The notes beneath the pieces are model-generated. The model saw only the letters and a list, made by a program, of their open reading frames with translations, ran no database searches and was not told the origin of the DNA. A program made the position numbers and the translations under genes. From NCBI GenBank assembly GCA_947625395.1, contig CANQOD010000006.1, positions 1-17,304 on the forward strand: a stretch of 17,304 nt of DNA. The letters are read 5' to 3'. Positions 4,733 through 12,720 of this stretch are shown here, in pieces (the first letter of the stretch is position 1; each line of letters starts with the position of its first letter). Source of the DNA: an uncultured Bacilli bacterium (GTDB lineage: Bacteria > Bacillota_I > Bacilli_A > RF39 > UBA660).

Positions 4733-5971
4733 ATGGAGTTTGAGCAAGAACAACAATTTGTAAATGACATAAAACGCTATGTTTCAGAAAATCTCCCTTT
4801 AAGCAAAATGGAGGATTCGGAACTAGAAGAAAAAATCGAGGAAATTGTTGCGCAGAAAATAGGAGATCTATACTGCTCGATTGATCAGCGTGTTTCGATC
4901 GTACAGCAGGTTTATAGTTCAATTCGCGGCTTTGGCTTGCTAGATTCAATTATAAGCGATGATTCAATCACTGAGGTTATGATTAATGGACCAGAAAATG
5001 TGTTTATTGAACAAAATGGACGTCTGTTTAAACTTGATAAACAGTTCGAGAGTCAGCGTCGTTTAGAGGATGTAATACAAAGAATCGTTGGATTAGCTGG
5101 GAGAGAAGTAAATCAAGCAAATCCGATTTGCGACACAAGATTGCCTGATGGATCTCGTGTTAATGTTGTCTTGCCACCAATCGCTCTTTGCGGACCAACA
5201 TTGACAATAAGAAAGTTTTCTAAAACGCCAATGACTATTGAAAAGTTAATCGCATACGGGTCAATTACCCAAGAAATTGCAGATAAGTTGGAATTGCTTG
5301 TGAAGGCAAAATACAATATTTTCATCAGTGGAGGAACAGGATCGGGCAAGACAACATTTTTAAACGCTCTTTCTAACTACATTCCGAAAGACGAACGTGT
5401 AATTACTATTGAAGACTCAGCTGAACTACAAATTACTGGTGTTCAGAATCTTGTTAGTCTTGAAACTCGAAATGCAAATGCATCTGGTGCCGGACAAATA
5501 ACCATTCGTGATTTGATTAAGTCGTCTCTTCGTATGAGACCTGAACGTATTGTGGTTGGTGAGGTTCGTGGAGGAGAGGCTCTTGATATGCTTCAGGCAA
5601 TGAATACAGGACACGATGGCTCTCTTTCTACCGGGCATGCGAATTCTACTGAGGACATGTTAAGTAGGCTTGAGACTATGGTTCTTCAGGGAGCAGCAGG
5701 ATTGCCGTTGGAGGCGATTAGACAGCAAATTGCTTCAGCCGTAGATATAATAATACATTTATCGAGATTGAGAGATAAATCGAGAAAAACAATGGAGATA
5801 ACAGAAATTGCTGGTTATGAAAATGGAAAAATAATTTTAAATCCTCTCTATGTTTTTGAGGAAGATGAAAACAGCACATTAAGTAAAGTTTCCGGGTCGC
5901 TGAAACGCACTGGCAATAAAATGGTTAACGACTTTAAACTGAAATTGGCCGGAATAAAAGCTGAAATTTGA
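4733..5971 (+). CDS. tadA: Tad pilus assembly ATPase TadA/CpaF
   Basis: A 412-residue hexameric secretion ATPase of the GspE/VirB11 family; it powers Flp pilus extension (and in TadA/CpaF also retraction) from the cytoplasmic face. The N-terminal domain (about 1-150) includes the conserved ITEVMINGPENVFIEQNGRL (79-98) and RLPDGSRVNVVLPP (136-149). The motor core has Walker A GGTGSGKTT (200-208), the Asp/Glu-box segment TIEDSAEL (225-232), Walker B RIVVGEVRGGEALDML (272-287) and the His box TGHDGSLSTGHANS (292-305). All key residues are intact. The start is ATG 4733, with AAGGGTGA upstream. Length and motif order match clostridial CpaF proteins. The gene lies between tadZ and tadB, the usual Tad order. 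Confidence 0.97.
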   Translation: MEFEQEQQFVNDIKRYVSENLPLSKMEDSELEEKIEEIVAQKIGDLYCSIDQRVSIVQQVYSSIRGFGLLDSIISDDSITEVMINGPENVFIEQNGRLFKLDKQFESQRRLEDVIQRIVGLAGREVNQANPICDTRLPDGSRVNVVLPPIALCGPTLTIRKFSKTPMTIEKLIAYGSITQEIADKLELLVKAKYNIFISGGTGSGKTTFLNALSNYIPKDERVITIEDSAELQITGVQNLVSLETRNANASGAGQITIRDLIKSSLRMRPERIVVGEVRGGEALDMLQAMNTGHDGSLSTGHANSTEDMLSRLETMVLQGAAGLPLEAIRQQIASAVDIIIHLSRLRDKSRKTMEITEIAGYENGKIILNPLYVFEEDENSTLSKVSGSLKRTGNKMVNDFKLKLAGIKAEI

Positions 5972-5981
5972 GGTGATATGG

Positions 5982-6842
5982 ATGGGACTTTTTAAGAAAG
6001 AAAAAAAAGTAACAGAGCCACAATACTACACTTCAGCAACAAATGTGCCGACATATAATTACAAGGTGTATTATATGAAGCCTATAGAAAAGATTTTGTA
6101 TTTTCTATTAGCGTTTGTTGTTGGAGCGGCTGTCGGCTATTTGTTCTACGGCGGCATCGGAAAGAACGATTTGGGCGAACCTACAACCATAACATGGGTT
6201 CTCGATATATCTATTTCTCTAATTGTTGGAATGATAGCTGGTATTGCTTTTTTGCCGATGCGAACAAAGCAAATAATCGACAAGCAACGAAAGCAACTTA
6301 ATTCTCAATTTCGAGATATGCTTGAGGCGTTTAATACATCTCTTGGGGCTGGCAAAAACGTGGTAGATTCTTTCCATTCTGTTTATGAGGATTTGAAGGT
6401 TCAATATGATGAGGGCGCCTATATTTTAAAAGAGTTGGAAATTATTATTTCTGGAATTGCGAACAATATCGACATTGAAGATTTGCTTGCCGATTTTGGC
6501 GCTCGTAGCGGAATAGAGGATATTGTTAGTTTTGCCAATGTATTTAAAATATGCTATCGAAAAGGTGGCAATATCAAGGAAACGATACGTAGCACACATG
6601 AGATTTTGAGCGACAAAATGCAAATCAGTGAAGATATTGAAACCGTGGTAACGTCAAATAAAACTGAACAGAAAATCATGATAGCCATGCCGATTGCACT
6701 GATTGCCATGATCAAAATGATGAGTCCAGATTTTGCAGCTAATTTTACAACGCTTACTGGTATTATCTCGACAACAATAGCTATTGGAATGTTTGTAATA
6801 TCGTATGCTGTCGGCAAAGTTATTTTAAATATCAAGGTTTAA
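5982..6842 (+). CDS. tadB: Tad inner platform protein TadB
   Basis: A 286-residue membrane protein with a type II secretion system F (T2SSF) domain. TadB and TadC form the platform that couples the TadA motor to pilin polymerisation. Predicted membrane segments are at about 37-57, 72-92, 232-248 and 256-283. The cytoplasmic T2SSF helices lie between about 105 and 230, with LNSQFRDMLEAFNTSLGAG (106-124) and YRKGGNIKETI (192-202) typical of the family. I chose ATG 5982 because GAGGTG sits 6 nt upstream, overlapping the tadA stop. A GTG at 5973 is in frame but has no room for a binding site. Eleven nucleotides separate it from tadC. Confidence 0.92.
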   Translation: MGLFKKEKKVTEPQYYTSATNVPTYNYKVYYMKPIEKILYFLLAFVVGAAVGYLFYGGIGKNDLGEPTTITWVLDISISLIVGMIAGIAFLPMRTKQIIDKQRKQLNSQFRDMLEAFNTSLGAGKNVVDSFHSVYEDLKVQYDEGAYILKELEIIISGIANNIDIEDLLADFGARSGIEDIVSFANVFKICYRKGGNIKETIRSTHEILSDKMQISEDIETVVTSNKTEQKIMIAMPIALIAMIKMMSPDFAANFTTLTGIISTTIAIGMFVISYAVGKVILNIKV

Positions 6843-6853
6843 GGAGGAGTAGT

Positions 6854-7723
6854 ATGCTATCAGTAACAGATTACGTTCTTTTTGGCATTGGCCTTCTCCT
6901 TTTGGTTGTGTGGTTTGTATTTTATTTGATTGGATTAAAGCATGCCAGTTTATTTGGGGGCCTAGAGGAAAAGGAATTTCCACTTAAAGAGGTTTACTTC
7001 ATTGGTTATGCAGTAATCGAATTGCTTCACTATCAGTACAAATCTAAGCATGACAGAAAACTTCGTAAAGAAATTAGTGTCTTATACGGAGAAAAATATG
7101 CAGACTATTATTTGCGAGTGATATATGCTCAAAAAATAACATTAGCCTTCTCGATTATTGTGTTGGCAATTCCATTATATGGTTTAGCTAACAGCTTAGC
7201 CGCCGCTCTAGTTATGATTATGTTTGCCGGAGTAGCCTACTACTATTTTGGGACTGTTACTGAAAAGAAAATCCTCAAGCGTTCTGAGGAAATGCTCAGT
7301 GATTTCTCAAATGTAGTATCAAAGCTTGCGCTGCTAACTAACGCTGGGATGATTATGCGCGAGGCTTGGGTTGAGGTTGCCTATACTGGAGAGAGTACTT
7401 TGTATAAGGAAATGCAGAAAGCCGTCGATGAGATGAATAATGGTGTTTCGGAGGTAGATGCTCTTTTTAACTTTGGTACACGCTGTATCATACCTGAGAT
7501 AAAAAAATTCACATCTACAATTGTTCAGGGATTGGTTAAGGGCAATAGCGAACTTACGCTCATGCTTCAGGAACAGAGCAAAGAAGTATGGGCGGCAAAA
7601 AAGCAAAATGTGAAAAGGCAAGGAGAAAAGGCTGCTAGTAAACTCTTGATTCCAATACTAATCATGTTTGTTGGAATATTGATAATGATTCTAATCCCTA
7701 TTTTTACGAATTTGGGGGTCTGA
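6854..7723 (+). CDS. tadC: Tad inner platform protein TadC
   Basis: A 289-residue membrane protein with a T2SSF domain, the expected partner of TadB. Hydrophobic segments lie at about 7-27, 96-112, 114-132 and 264-284. The T2SSF part, from about 147, contains LSDFSNVVSKLALLTNAGM (148-166) and a conserved GNSELTLMLQEQSKEVWAAK (230-249). AAGGAGG at 6841-6847, overlapping the tadB stop, lies 6 nt before the ATG, so translation of tadB and tadC is probably coupled. Confidence 0.92.
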   Translation: MLSVTDYVLFGIGLLLLVVWFVFYLIGLKHASLFGGLEEKEFPLKEVYFIGYAVIELLHYQYKSKHDRKLRKEISVLYGEKYADYYLRVIYAQKITLAFSIIVLAIPLYGLANSLAAALVMIMFAGVAYYYFGTVTEKKILKRSEEMLSDFSNVVSKLALLTNAGMIMREAWVEVAYTGESTLYKEMQKAVDEMNNGVSEVDALFNFGTRCIIPEIKKFTSTIVQGLVKGNSELTLMLQEQSKEVWAAKKQNVKRQGEKAASKLLIPILIMFVGILIMILIPIFTNLGV

Positions 7724-7764
7724 TCATTATAAATATAATTCTCAAGGAAGGAGGAAGTAAAATA

Positions 7765-7974
7765 ATGAGTATGGTTCGTTATTTCGCGACAAAGGCTGCG
7801 ATGAAGTTTCACGATTTCTTTTCAAAAGAAAACGGAGAAGTCAACATCGTTGCGATCGTTGTTCTTATCGGAATTGCCGTTCTTCTGGCAATCGTGTTCC
7901 GGGGAGCAATCACAAATTTGCTCAACTCCTTGTTTGGAACAATCGAGAACAATGCGCAAAATGCAATCAATTGA
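7765..7974 (+). CDS. flp: Flp1-type type IVb pilin (major pilin)
   Basis: A 69-residue prepilin. Tad pili polymerise from this small subunit after the A24 peptidase removes its leader. The leader is basic (MSMVRYFATKAAMKFHDFFS), followed by KENG, and cleavage is expected after G24 to give a mature pilin of 45 residues starting EVNIVAIVVLIGIAVLLAIV. The mature chain is one hydrophobic helix with a short C-terminal tail (FGTIENNAQNAIN). This matches the clostridial Flp1-like family rather than proteobacterial Flp, which has a Glu-Tyr pair at +5/+6. A strong GGAAGGAGG lies about 10 nt upstream of ATG 7765. The 41-nt gap before it is larger than for its neighbours. A large RNA hairpin follows directly. 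Confidence 0.92.
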   Translation: MSMVRYFATKAAMKFHDFFSKENGEVNIVAIVVLIGIAVLLAIVFRGAITNLLNSLFGTIENNAQNAIN

Positions 7975-7978
7975 TTGC
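7963..7978. repeat. 16-bp palindrome at the end of the pilin gene
   Basis: GCAATCAATTGATTGC is a perfect palindrome that spans the pilin stop codon. As RNA it can only form a small hairpin. It lies 4 nt before the long hairpin at 7982-8035 and could be part of the same 3' structure. Confidence 0.45.
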
Positions 7979-7981
7979 GGC

Positions 7982-8035
7982 TGTCATGTAGATACTTGCG
8001 TGACAGTAAAATGTCGCGCAAGTGTTTACATGGCA
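7982..8035 (+). promoter_or_regulatory. 24-bp intercistronic RNA hairpin between pilin and tadE
   Basis: Positions 7982-8005 pair with 8012-8035 through 24 consecutive pairs with no mismatch or bulge, around a 6-nt loop GTAAAA. Four of the pairs are GU, which keep the RNA stem but not the DNA palindrome, so selection seems to act on the transcript. No T-run follows, so it is not a standard terminator. Likely roles are 3' stabilisation of the pilin mRNA, an RNase processing site, or partial attenuation that keeps minor pseudopilin genes lower than pilin. Confidence 0.8.
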
Positions 8036-8066
8036 ATAATTAGATTATGAATGGAAGTGAGAGAAA

Positions 8067-8690
8067 ATGGCTACAGATAAAATGAGAAATGACAGCGGTA
8101 TGGTCATTGTTGAAGCAACAATAGTTTTTCCGGTCATGTTTCTCGTCATATTCCTTATGATATTCGCCGGAAATGCATATATGCAAAAATGTCGGGTAGA
8201 GGCCATTGTTAATAAGATGAGTTTAGACGGTGCAGCGTATTGTGCCGATCCTATGCTAGATGATATAGAGGGCGGAAGTATTCCAAATTATAACGATGTT
8301 GATATTCGGCCATACCGTTATTTGCTTGGCGGAATGTCAGATATTGAGGCAGATATTGAAGCAAAGGTGAATTCTAAATTTAATAGCCTAAGTACAGGTC
8401 TGTTTTCAAATATGAAGCCTTCTTCGGCACTTGTTACTGTTCAATACAACAATGGTTTTATCTACTCTACTTTTTCTGTTGATATTGAGTATAAAATCAG
8501 AATTCCAGTTAGGCTGTTGGGTGCGTCTGACTATATTTCAATGAAGGTGTTTTCTCATGCAAATATGCCGGTTTCAGATTCGTCTGAATTCATTAGAAAT
8601 GTAGATATGGTTGAGGATTATATGGAAAAGTACGGTGTAACCGAAAAAATCAATGAAATGGTTGAAAAGGTTAAAGAATGGATTGACTAA
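8067..8690 (+). CDS. tadE: TadE-like minor pseudopilin
   Basis: A 207-residue protein with a prepilin-type N-terminus: a short polar leader, SG, then MVIVEATIVFPVMFLVIFLM. Cleavage after G11 leaves Glu at +5 (E16), as in TadE/TadF pseudopilins. The hydrophobic helix (12-35) is followed by an ectodomain of about 170 residues with no motif I can name, ending in a charged helix (EDYMEKYGVTEKINEMVEKV). TadE proteins are minor components that probably sit at the pilus tip or base. Only a weak GGAAG precedes the ATG, in contrast to the strong site before the pilin. The gene follows the 24-bp hairpin. Confidence 0.85.
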   Translation: MATDKMRNDSGMVIVEATIVFPVMFLVIFLMIFAGNAYMQKCRVEAIVNKMSLDGAAYCADPMLDDIEGGSIPNYNDVDIRPYRYLLGGMSDIEADIEAKVNSKFNSLSTGLFSNMKPSSALVTVQYNNGFIYSTFSVDIEYKIRIPVRLLGASDYISMKVFSHANMPVSDSSEFIRNVDMVEDYMEKYGVTEKINEMVEKVKEWID

Positions 8691-8717
8691 AAATAATTGT
8701 GGAGGAGGTGTGCGTAG

Positions 8718-11700
8718 ATGAACAAAAAAACACGTGGAGCAATATCAGTTTTCCTTGTTATGATACTTGTTCCTTGTATTGTCGTAACAAGCGTCTTTGT
8801 GGATCTCGGACGGGTTCATATGTCAAAAGTAATGGCTAATTCGGCAAGTGATTTGGCATTGAATTCGTTACTTTCAAATTACGATGCTGACTTGGAAGAA
8901 TGGTATGGTATGGTTGCTTCCTGCCAGTCCATTGAAGAATTTTATGATGTCTCTGCCCAGTTTTTTCTGCGCACGCTTTCATCGCAAGGTCTATCTGATG
9001 ATGAAATTGTTTTGTTGTCTGACTATTATGCGCATGCAACGAACAATGACCAAATATACGATTTACTTCAAGTTGAATGTCAGACAGCTCCAAGCGATAT
9101 GATAGGTGAAGTAAGCGGGGCTAATCTTACTAATTCAACTATGCTGAAAGATCAAATTGTTGAATTTATGAAATATCGTGGTCCGATTGAAATTACATTA
9201 GGACTTATAGACAGGCTGAAAAGTGATTCGTCTACCATGAATGCAATTGAAAGTGAGGAGAATAAGGAATTAGTTGACGACAAGTCAGATTATTATAAAG
9301 CGGAAGGAGAGTTGCTTGCGGCAGCTTTTAACTCATATGTTGCAATTTATGATTATTATAAAGAAGCTTCAACAAATGGATTGACAAACGATAAACTCAA
9401 GGGCTATGCAACGAGATTTTCCAATTATAAAAGTGTATATGCGAATATCAATAAGCGTATGATTAGCAATCTGTATAATACGAGTGGTCTCACAGCATAC
9501 GCTAGGACTAAATTCAGATTGGATAAATATAAAACCACATACACAAAATCGCACACAGAAGTTTATTCGCGAAGAAACGGTGATCAGTATATTATTGATG
9601 GTGAACGAATCACATCGTTGCTTGATACGTTAAAAACTGAAATAGATGATTTTAATACTGCTAAAACAAATTTTGTTAATGCTTCATCTGCGCTAATGGC
9701 CAAACTTCCCGGATCTTCTGCTACGGACTCCAATGCAATTCAGTGGTGGGTGCAGATGAATACAGCTGTTAATGCGTCATCCGGTACTAATTACACAACT
9801 CAATTGAGTACCGCTTCTGATGATATGTTAAAGGCATATGCTAAAGTAATAGCAATAAAGGATTGCGCCCTTGGAAATGATATTCCAACTGACTGGGAAA
9901 CGCGGTTCGATGAGCTCACTGCAGAGGTTGTTTCGCTTCACCGTAAGTATATTATAACCAACGATGAAATTACTGAACTGGCGAACGAGGGGACAACTGT
10001 AACGATAGATTATACCGACTCTTATAATAAAACTGTAAAAAAACTAGAAGAAGTTTCAAGCGCAAACATAAACAATATCGTTCCTTCCAATCTGTATGTT
10101 ACAGTTAATGGAGAAAGCAAGAATCTCAATGATGCACTTGCATATATAAAAAGCGATTTATCCTCTACGCGAACTGAACTGCAAGGATATGTGGACCTTC
10201 TAAACATTGCTATTGATGGAAATGAAAGCGATGATTCTATTGCCGAAAATGATAAAGTAAAGAGCTTAGATAAGCTTTTGGAGTTGGCTGGGGAGTATCA
10301 CACCTCGTTAAATATATGGTCTAATACAGCAAATTCGACCGATACATCGATGGGTGCGGATAATAGGCAGGAGATTGCCGATATTGAACAAGTGTGTGAG
10401 GAAATCACAGAAGATTCCGTAAGGGTGTTGAAAACACGTTTGACAAATATTCGCTCTCAAATTAGTTCTGTAATCACAGCAATTGATGAATTGAAATATG
10501 GAGGCGTAAAGCTCGACAGCATAGCCTCTTTTACTGATTTTAAAAATGCAGCACAGTCCACTGTTAGTTCATCAGAAATTAAATTAACCAATCAGGAACT
10601 GAGCAATTATGCATCATCTGTATTCGCATCTCTTTTCAGGCCATCAACCGATTTTTCACTTGCGCATTCAGATGATAATAATTATAATCCGACGATTAGT
10701 CCTACATCGGGTCAAATTGACACTCCTGAACTATTCATGTATTTCCAAAGCAAATTTGGTGGACTGTCTAAGCAGGATGTCAATGAGAAAAAGGATGAAC
10801 TAGATGGCGGCGAGCAAGCCGGATCCAATAAAGAAAATGAGACAAAAGAAAAAGGAAGATATCATGGCGGAGGAGAAGATATAACAAAGGATTTTTCGGG
10901 TAGTGGCACTTTTAATATTGCTGATGGAACTATTTCGGGCGTGATTGACCTATTTGAAAGCCTTATAAATCTAGATATAACTTCTATTCGCGATGATCTT
11001 TATGTTGCTGCGTATATCATGAATATGCTAAGTTATGCGACATTTGAAAATGAGGGCTTGTACAGCTTGATTGAAGACAAAACTGATTTGTCACTATCTA
11101 ATTATTCATCAAAATATCAAAGTGTGATGGGTACTGGTGAAGATCAAGAGGGAACGTGGCTGAGTATTAATTTGAAAGATTCCTATAACAAATCACTCAC
11201 CAACAAGATGATAAACAAAAATAATAATACTGCCTATTGCGCAGAGGTTGAATATGTTTTGTATGGTGGGCGTGATGGTAAAGGAAATGATGATAATGTA
11301 AAATCAGTATATAACAATATCTATGGGATTAGGTATGCTTTAAATCTCGTTTCTGGATATGCAAATTTTTGGTCCGGATCGGATTCCACATCTTTGGCAA
11401 TCGCAGGAATAGCTTATGGTATATGGATTGCAACGGGCGGAATAATTCCAGAAGCACTAACAAAGGTTGTTTTAATTCCAATATTAACGATTTTCGAAAC
11501 ATCAACAGATCTAGATAGACTTGAAGCGGGGTTTCCTGTCGAACTATATAAGTCTTCTCATGATCAATGGTGGATGAGCGTTCCCGATCTTGATAGCGTT
11601 GCCAGTTTTACTTCTGAATTATCCAACGGAGGCGGATCACTAAGTAAAAAGAATCAGGATACTGGTTTGTTTTACAGCGACTACTTAACGGTGTTTGTTT

Positions 11701-11957
11701 ATCTTGGACTTAAATCTAGTTGTGCAGAATCAATGTATCAACGACTTTCGGAAGTTATACAGGCTAATATGCGTAAGTTGACAGGCGTAGATACATATTC
11801 TATGGCAAAAGCACGACTATATTTTAAGTTAAATGCTACGATAAGAGTCAAGCCACTTATGATTACTATTCCGTATTTTAATGGTTATGACAACAACATG
11901 GACACAAAAACGGATTGGTGTACTTATAAAATTTCAACAGTTCGTGGATATTCTTAA
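8718..11957 (+). CDS. Giant DUF5702/TadG-like membrane-anchored protein
   Basis: 1079 residues, by far the largest product here. The N-terminus is basic, then RGAISVFLVMILVPCIVVTS, a single hydrophobic helix (about 7-28) resembling a pseudopilin start but without the +5 Glu. The following FVDLGRVHMSKVMANSASD stretch is typical of TadG-like proteins. Most of the chain (about 45-860) is polar, Ser/Thr/Asn-rich and partly coiled. A GGGEDITKDFSGSGTF region lies near 715-730, and a second hydrophobic stretch lies near 885-930. The C-terminus (YLTVFVYLGLKSS, later IQANMRKLTGVD and ARLYFKLNATIRVKPL) matches what I know of clostridial DUF5702 proteins. GGAGGAGG lies 8 nt before the ATG. It may be a surface-exposed minor pilin or an adhesin; the function is not known. 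Confidence 0.7.
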   Translation: MNKKTRGAISVFLVMILVPCIVVTSVFVDLGRVHMSKVMANSASDLALNSLLSNYDADLEEWYGMVASCQSIEEFYDVSAQFFLRTLSSQGLSDDEIVLLSDYYAHATNNDQIYDLLQVECQTAPSDMIGEVSGANLTNSTMLKDQIVEFMKYRGPIEITLGLIDRLKSDSSTMNAIESEENKELVDDKSDYYKAEGELLAAAFNSYVAIYDYYKEASTNGLTNDKLKGYATRFSNYKSVYANINKRMISNLYNTSGLTAYARTKFRLDKYKTTYTKSHTEVYSRRNGDQYIIDGERITSLLDTLKTEIDDFNTAKTNFVNASSALMAKLPGSSATDSNAIQWWVQMNTAVNASSGTNYTTQLSTASDDMLKAYAKVIAIKDCALGNDIPTDWETRFDELTAEVVSLHRKYIITNDEITELANEGTTVTIDYTDSYNKTVKKLEEVSSANINNIVPSNLYVTVNGESKNLNDALAYIKSDLSSTRTELQGYVDLLNIAIDGNESDDSIAENDKVKSLDKLLELAGEYHTSLNIWSNTANSTDTSMGADNRQEIADIEQVCEEITEDSVRVLKTRLTNIRSQISSVITAIDELKYGGVKLDSIASFTDFKNAAQSTVSSSEIKLTNQELSNYASSVFASLFRPSTDFSLAHSDDNNYNPTISPTSGQIDTPELFMYFQSKFGGLSKQDVNEKKDELDGGEQAGSNKENETKEKGRYHGGGEDITKDFSGSGTFNIADGTISGVIDLFESLINLDITSIRDDLYVAAYIMNMLSYATFENEGLYSLIEDKTDLSLSNYSSKYQSVMGTGEDQEGTWLSINLKDSYNKSLTNKMINKNNNTAYCAEVEYVLYGGRDGKGNDDNVKSVYNNIYGIRYALNLVSGYANFWSGSDSTSLAIAGIAYGIWIATGGIIPEALTKVVLIPILTIFETSTDLDRLEAGFPVELYKSSHDQWWMSVPDLDSVASFTSELSNGGGSLSKKNQDTGLFYSDYLTVFVYLGLKSSCAESMYQRLSEVIQANMRKLTGVDTYSMAKARLYFKLNATIRVKPLMITIPYFNGYDNNMDTKTDWCTYKISTVRGYS

Positions 11958-11977
11958 AACAAATTGGAGGAATAATT

Positions 11978-12694
11978 ATGAAAAAGATTTTGATGAGTTT
12001 ACTTTTAGCATTCGTTCTTGTTTCGCTAACAGCGTGCGGTAGTACAAATGAGCCTAGCAATACCGAATCCGGAAACGGTTCCATTGAAAATGGGGAGAAT
12101 AGTAATGTATCAACAAATACATCTGACGAATTGGAGACTCCTGCCTCTACTATAAGTCTTGAGGCAGTAATGAATGCGCCATCATCTCCTGAATCTGATT
12201 TCTTTTGCGACGAGGATAAAGATGGAAATCTTGTTTTAATTGAATACTTGGGTAATGATGAAATCGTTTCGATTCCATCAAGTATAAATGGTAAACCCAT
12301 AACTATAATTGGACAGTTGGTATTCGCAAACGACTGTTCTGTTAAAGGAATTAAAATTGCTGATTCTGTGAAAGAAATTAATAAAGGCGCATTTGGAAAC
12401 AACAAAAATCTTCAGGTGGTTGTTTGTGGGAACGCAGTCCAAAAAATAGCTGAAGCTACTTTCCAAGGATGTTCTAATCTTCAAACCGTAGTTTTGAATG
12501 AGTCTTTGAACGAGATTGGTAAACTAGCATTTGCATATTGCGTAGGAATAAAAGAAATTAAAATTCCCCAGAGCGTTACTGAAATTGATAATTCATTTTT
12601 TGGTTCATCGGGGGAGTTAACAATTATTGGTGAAGGTGGAAGCGCTGCTGAACAGTACGCGAAAGAAGCAGGTATTAATTTCCAAATTGGCTAA
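11978..12694 (+). CDS. Lipoprotein with BspA-type leucine-rich repeats (LRR_5)
   Basis: 238 residues. The N-terminus is a lipoprotein signal (MKKILMSLLLAFVLV) with lipobox LTAC and Cys20 as lipid anchor. A low-complexity Ser/Asn/Glu/Thr linker follows (21-62), which would lift the domain off the membrane. Residues 85-215 carry BspA-like repeats: SVKGIKIADSVKEINKGAF, NLQTVVLNESLNEIGKLAF and IKEIKIPQSVTEIDNSFF. BspA repeats are known from adhesins of oral and gut bacteria. An IIGEGGSAAEQYAKEAGINF end is typical of the family. GGAGGA precedes the start, 20 nt after the DUF5702-like gene. It stands between two pseudopilin-like genes, so a pilus-linked surface or adhesion role is inferred. It ends at TAA 12692-12694. 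Confidence 0.85.
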   Translation: MKKILMSLLLAFVLVSLTACGSTNEPSNTESGNGSIENGENSNVSTNTSDELETPASTISLEAVMNAPSSPESDFFCDEDKDGNLVLIEYLGNDEIVSIPSSINGKPITIIGQLVFANDCSVKGIKIADSVKEINKGAFGNNKNLQVVVCGNAVQKIAEATFQGCSNLQTVVLNESLNEIGKLAFAYCVGIKEIKIPQSVTEIDNSFFGSSGELTIIGEGGSAAEQYAKEAGINFQIG

Positions 12695-12720
12695 TGCTAA
12701 AATCCGAGAGGTGTGAATCC

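Noticed and set aside
7725..7760. Separate promoter for the pilin gene (TATAAT-like run before flp)
   Set aside because: AT-rich matches to a -10 occur, but the best -35 in range (TTGGGG at 16-bp spacing) is poor. The pilin may be expressed through mRNA stability instead.
7982..8035. Rho-independent terminator after the pilin gene
   Set aside because: The stem is very long, but no T-run follows and the operon continues on the same strand; a processing or stabilising role fits better.
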